Part shown: piece by piece, positions 14,453-16,757 of the stretch
Position numbering within the stretch: the first letter of the stretch is position 1
Layout of the letters: each line of letters starts with the position of its first letter
NCBI GenBank assembly: GCA_023410905.1
Contig: JAEYPL010000355.1
Span: forward strand, 1 to 16,757
Reading direction: 5' to 3'
Length of the DNA stretch: 16,757 nt
Origin: Pseudomonadota bacterium
GTDB lineage: Bacteria > Pseudomonadota > Alphaproteobacteria > Rhizobiales > Hyphomicrobiaceae
Position numbers and translations under genes: made by a program
Notes under the pieces: generated by a model
The model's database searches: none
The model's input: the letters and a program-made list of their open reading frames with translations, nothing else
Told to the model about the DNA's origin: nothing

Positions 14453-15646
14453 ATGCTGCTTTGGGTCGGGTTCGCGCTATTGACGGCGGCGGTGGTGGGC
14501 GTGCTGCTGCGACCGCTGCTCGCCGGTGCCGCACCCACTGACCCACAGGCGCAATCTCCCGTACCGACTGACCCGACTGCGGTCGCGAGTGCGGCCGTGT
14601 ACCGCGACCAACTGGCCGAGATCGAGACCGAGCGCGCGCGGGGGTTGATCGGCGAAGCCGAGGCCGAAGCTGCGCGCGTCGAGATCGCGCGCCGGCTGCT
14701 CGCGGCCGGTGACATTGCGAAGGCGCATGTGCCGGTGCCAGCCCGCACGGATGTCCGCATGGTCGGCATGGTGCTCGCGAGCGCGCTGCCACTGCTCGCC
14801 GTCATCGTGTATCTCGCCATCGGCACGCCAGGCCAGCCGGGCCAACCTTTTGCTGCGCGCTCTCCCGATACCACCGGCCCTGGCGTCGAACAGCTCGTTG
14901 CGCAAGTCGAGGCGCGTCTGCGCGCACAGCCCGAGGATGGGCGCGGCTGGGATGTGATCGCGCCCGTCTATCTGCGCATGGGCCGTTATAACGAGGCGGC
15001 GGATGCTTTCGGACGCGCACTGCGTCTCGTCGGGGAAAGCCCGGAGCGTCTTGCCGGCCTCGCGGAATCGCATGTGCTCGCCAATGACGGCATGGTCACC
15101 GAGATCGCGCGCACGTCCTACGAGCGTCTGCGCGCGCTTGCGCCGGAGCGCATGGAGCCGCGTTTCTGGCTCGCCGTGGCTGCCGAGCAGGACGGTCGCT
15201 CCGAGGAAGCGGCGAAGGCCTATGCGCAGCTGCTGACCGAAGGTAATGCTGCCGCGCCGTGGCGGCCGACGGTTGCCGAGCGTTGGCGTACCGTACGCCG
15301 CAAGCTCGGGCTGCCGACGGATCCCGTACCCGATGGCAAGGCCGAAGCGAAGCCGACGGGGCTTGCGCCGGCGCTCGCGCGCGAGGATGTGCGCGCCATC
15401 CAGCAGCTTCCCGAAGACGAACGCAAGCGCGTGATCGAAGACATGGTGAGCGGCCTCGACAAGCGCCTTGCCGAAAACGGCCAGGATCTCGAGGGCTGGC
15501 AGCGTCTCATCAGCGCCTATACGGTTCTCGGCCGCCGAGATGATGCGATTGCCGCGCTCGAGCGGGCGCGCTCGGCGCTTGCGACCGAGACGGCGGCTCT
15601 CGAAGCGCTAAGTTCGCTCGCGCGCACGCTGGGGCTTTCCTCATGA
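14453..15646 (+). CDS. ccmI: Cytochrome c maturation protein CcmI (CycH)
   Basis: In the System I cytochrome c pathway CcmI holds apocytochrome c in the periplasm and hands it to the CcmF/CcmH ligation complex. The 397-residue protein has two membrane helices (about 1-22 and 103-124), with the CcmI signature VYRDQLAEIETERARGLIGEAE (49-70) in the cytoplasmic loop between them, and a periplasmic C-terminal part with TPR-like repeats, for example GWDVIAPVYLRMGRYNEAAD and the later GWQRLISAYTVLGRRDDAIA. GAGG before the ATG (spacing about 6) supports this start. The stop overlaps the ccmE start (ATGA). A long flexible stretch rich in A and P joins the second helix to the TPR region. Confidence 0.93.
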   Translation: MLLWVGFALLTAAVVGVLLRPLLAGAAPTDPQAQSPVPTDPTAVASAAVYRDQLAEIETERARGLIGEAEAEAARVEIARRLLAAGDIAKAHVPVPARTDVRMVGMVLASALPLLAVIVYLAIGTPGQPGQPFAARSPDTTGPGVEQLVAQVEARLRAQPEDGRGWDVIAPVYLRMGRYNEAADAFGRALRLVGESPERLAGLAESHVLANDGMVTEIARTSYERLRALAPERMEPRFWLAVAAEQDGRSEEAAKAYAQLLTEGNAAAPWRPTVAERWRTVRRKLGLPTDPVPDGKAEAKPTGLAPALAREDVRAIQQLPEDERKRVIEDMVSGLDKRLAENGQDLEGWQRLISAYTVLGRRDDAIAALERARSALATETAALEALSSLARTLGLSS

Positions 15647-16128
15647 CCCGCCGCCGCCGCAGAGGTGTTCTGATTTCCGGCGCCCTCGTGGTGCTCGCCG
15701 CCGCGGTCGGCCTCGTGCTCATGGCCCTGAGCGATTCAATCGTGTTCTTCCACACGCCGAGCGATCTCTCGGCGAAGGCAGTTCCCGAAGGCCAGCGCAT
15801 TCGCCTCGGCGGTCTCGTTGCCGTTGGCAGCGTGAAGCGTGGCCAGGGCACGGATGTCGAGTTCGCCATTACGGATACGGCCGAGCAGATCACCGTGCGC
15901 TATCGCGGCGTGCTTCCCGATCTCTTTCGCGAAGGCCAGGGCGTGGTGACCGAGGGCGCTCTCGAAGGCGGCCGCATTTTCCGCGCCGATACCGTGCTCG
16001 CCAAGCACGACGAGAACTACATGCCACGTGAGGTTGCGGACGCTCTCAAGGAGAAGGGCCTCTGGCAGCATGGCGCACCGCCGCCCGCCGGATCAGCCAA
16101 GCCGCAGCCCGCCGCGGAGAAGAAGTGA
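15643..16128 (+). CDS. ccmE: Heme chaperone CcmE (CycJ)
   Basis: CcmE binds heme covalently in the periplasm and delivers it to CcmF for attachment to apocytochrome c. The 161-residue protein has a positive start TRRRRRG, one membrane helix (about 8-29), an OB-fold domain (about 45-120), and the heme-attachment motif LAKHDENYMP with H122 and Y126. A Pro/Ala/Lys-rich tail ends it, as is usual. The H-type motif (not the rare C-type of archaea and sulfate reducers) is the standard one. It overlaps ccmI by 4 bases and precedes ccmF by 19 bases. Confidence 0.96.
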   Translation: MTRRRRRGVLISGALVVLAAAVGLVLMALSDSIVFFHTPSDLSAKAVPEGQRIRLGGLVAVGSVKRGQGTDVEFAITDTAEQITVRYRGVLPDLFREGQGVVTEGALEGGRIFRADTVLAKHDENYMPREVADALKEKGLWQHGAPPPAGSAKPQPAAEKK

Positions 16129-16131
16129 TGC

Positions 16132-16138
16132 GAGGAGG
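16132..16138 (+). promoter_or_regulatory. Ribosome-binding site of ccmF
   Basis: GAGGAGG, 9 bases before the ccmF ATG at 16148, a strong site that confirms this start. Confidence 0.65.
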
Positions 16139-16147
16139 CGACCGCCC

Positions 16148-16757
16148 ATGATCGTCGAGCTTGGACACTTCGCCCTCGTGCTCGCCTTTCTCGTCTGCCT
16201 CGTGCAGATGATCGTGCCAGCATGGGGCGCGCGCATCGGCGATCACCGGCTCATGGCGCTTGGTGAACCCGCCGCGCTCCTGCAGTTCGGCCTGCTGATC
16301 CTCGCGTTTGCGGCGCTCACGCACGCCTATGTCGTCAGCGACTTCTCGGTCGCGAACGTCTACATGAACTCGCATTCGACGAAGCCGCTCATCTATCGCA
16401 TCTCGGGCGTGTGGGGGAACCACGAGGGCTCCATGCTTCTCTGTGTGCTCATCCTCGCGCTGTTCGGTGCGGCGGTTGCGGCCTTCGGCTCCAATCTTCC
16501 GGAGCGGCTGCGCGCCAACGTGCTGAGCGTGCAGGCCTCGATCGCTCTCGCCTTCCTCCTCTTCATTCTGCTGACGTCGAACCCGTTCGAACGGCTCGAC
16601 CCCGTGCCGGCCGATGGCCGCGGCCTCAATCCGATCCTGCAGGACCCCGCGCTCGCCTTCCATCCGCCGTTCCTCTACGCGGGCTATGTCGGGTTTTCGA
16701 TGGCGTTCTCTTTCGCCGTCGCAGCGCTGTTGCTCGGTCGCGTCGATGCGGCTTGGG
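16148..16757 (+). CDS. ccmF: Cytochrome c heme lyase subunit CcmF (CycK), 5' part, cut by the window end
   Basis: CcmF is the large polytopic membrane protein that attaches heme to apocytochrome c. The first 203 residues are visible with no stop before the window edge; the complete protein is normally about 640-660 residues, so two thirds is missing. Seen: membrane helices at about 6-25, 43-62, 95-113 and 128-144, the conserved GVWGNHEGSMLL segment (87-98), then NPILQDPALAFHPPFLYAGY (161-180) with H172, a strongly conserved CcmF region. The tryptophan-rich WWD domain that binds heme lies further downstream and is not included. It is the third gene of the ccm operon; ccmH (cycL) would be expected next. 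Confidence 0.95.
   Translation, partial: MIVELGHFALVLAFLVCLVQMIVPAWGARIGDHRLMALGEPAALLQFGLLILAFAALTHAYVVSDFSVANVYMNSHSTKPLIYRISGVWGNHEGSMLLCVLILALFGAAVAAFGSNLPERLRANVLSVQASIALAFLLFILLTSNPFERLDPVPADGRGLNPILQDPALAFHPPFLYAGYVGFSMAFSFAVAALLLGRVDAAW

Noticed and set aside
1..16757. Mobile elements, CRISPR array, tRNA or rRNA genes, prophage or defence genes
   Set aside because: I saw no transposase or integrase motifs, no regularly spaced repeats, no tRNA-like cloverleaf and no toxin, nuclease or phage proteins. Every coding gene has a plausible metabolic, regulatory or envelope role.

Overview
The window looks like the chromosome of a high-GC alphaproteobacterium, most likely of the order Hyphomicrobiales (Rhizobiales). 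The grounds are the GC-rich codon use, the order rpiA / DUF2059 exported protein / gor, the alphaproteobacterial ccmI-ccmE-ccmF (cycHJK) order, and a PhoP/PhoQ-type regulator pair resembling rhizobial FeuP/FeuQ directly upstream of ccmI. The species cannot be named from the sequence. I see no mobile element, tRNA, rRNA or CRISPR array; it reads as ordinary chromosome, almost fully coding, with 17 genes.

Layout. (1) 26-3362, + strand: a branched-chain-amino-acid-type (HAAT family) ABC transporter in which the two permeases LivH and LivM are fused into one protein, followed by LivG and LivF through two ATGA start/stop overlaps. The substrate-binding protein is not in the window. (2) 3405-3929, - strand: a bactofilin; a hairpin lies between it and livF. 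(3) 4190-4909, + strand: a CobB-type sirtuin divergent from the bactofilin. (4) 5056-7705, + strand: rpiA, a DUF2059 exported protein and glutathione reductase gor, followed closely by an SDR oxidoreductase (7742-8494). (5) 8491-10665, - strand: an epoxide-hydrolase-like alpha/beta hydrolase and a SAM methyltransferase in one transcription unit. The methyltransferase converges on the SDR gene so tightly that both stop codons lie in one CTAG. (6) 10847-11638, + strand: a crotonase-fold enoyl-CoA hydratase resembling methylglutaconyl-CoA hydratases. (7) 11724-14297, + strand: a small exported PepSY-like protein, an OmpR-family response regulator and a PhoQ-like histidine kinase. (8) 14453 to the window end, + strand: cytochrome c maturation genes ccmI, ccmE and the 5' part of ccmF.

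How the parts may work together. The transporter is one import unit. RpiA (pentose phosphate pathway) and Gor (NADPH-dependent glutathione reduction) form a plausible carbon/redox block. The exported PepSY-like protein, regulator and kinase probably form a three-part sensing system like the FeuN-FeuP-FeuQ module described in Sinorhizobium. The 155-base gap between the kinase gene and ccmI holds three ATTGACG repeats and two 10-bp palindromes, which makes it the best regulatory candidate in the window.

Most likely points of novelty: the predicted modulator/FeuPQ module next to ccm with its repeat-rich gap, the LivH-LivM fusion paired with a LivG that lacks a canonical ABC signature, the shared CTAG stop, and the uncharacterised N-terminal region of the methyltransferase. 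None is clearly a wholly new system.
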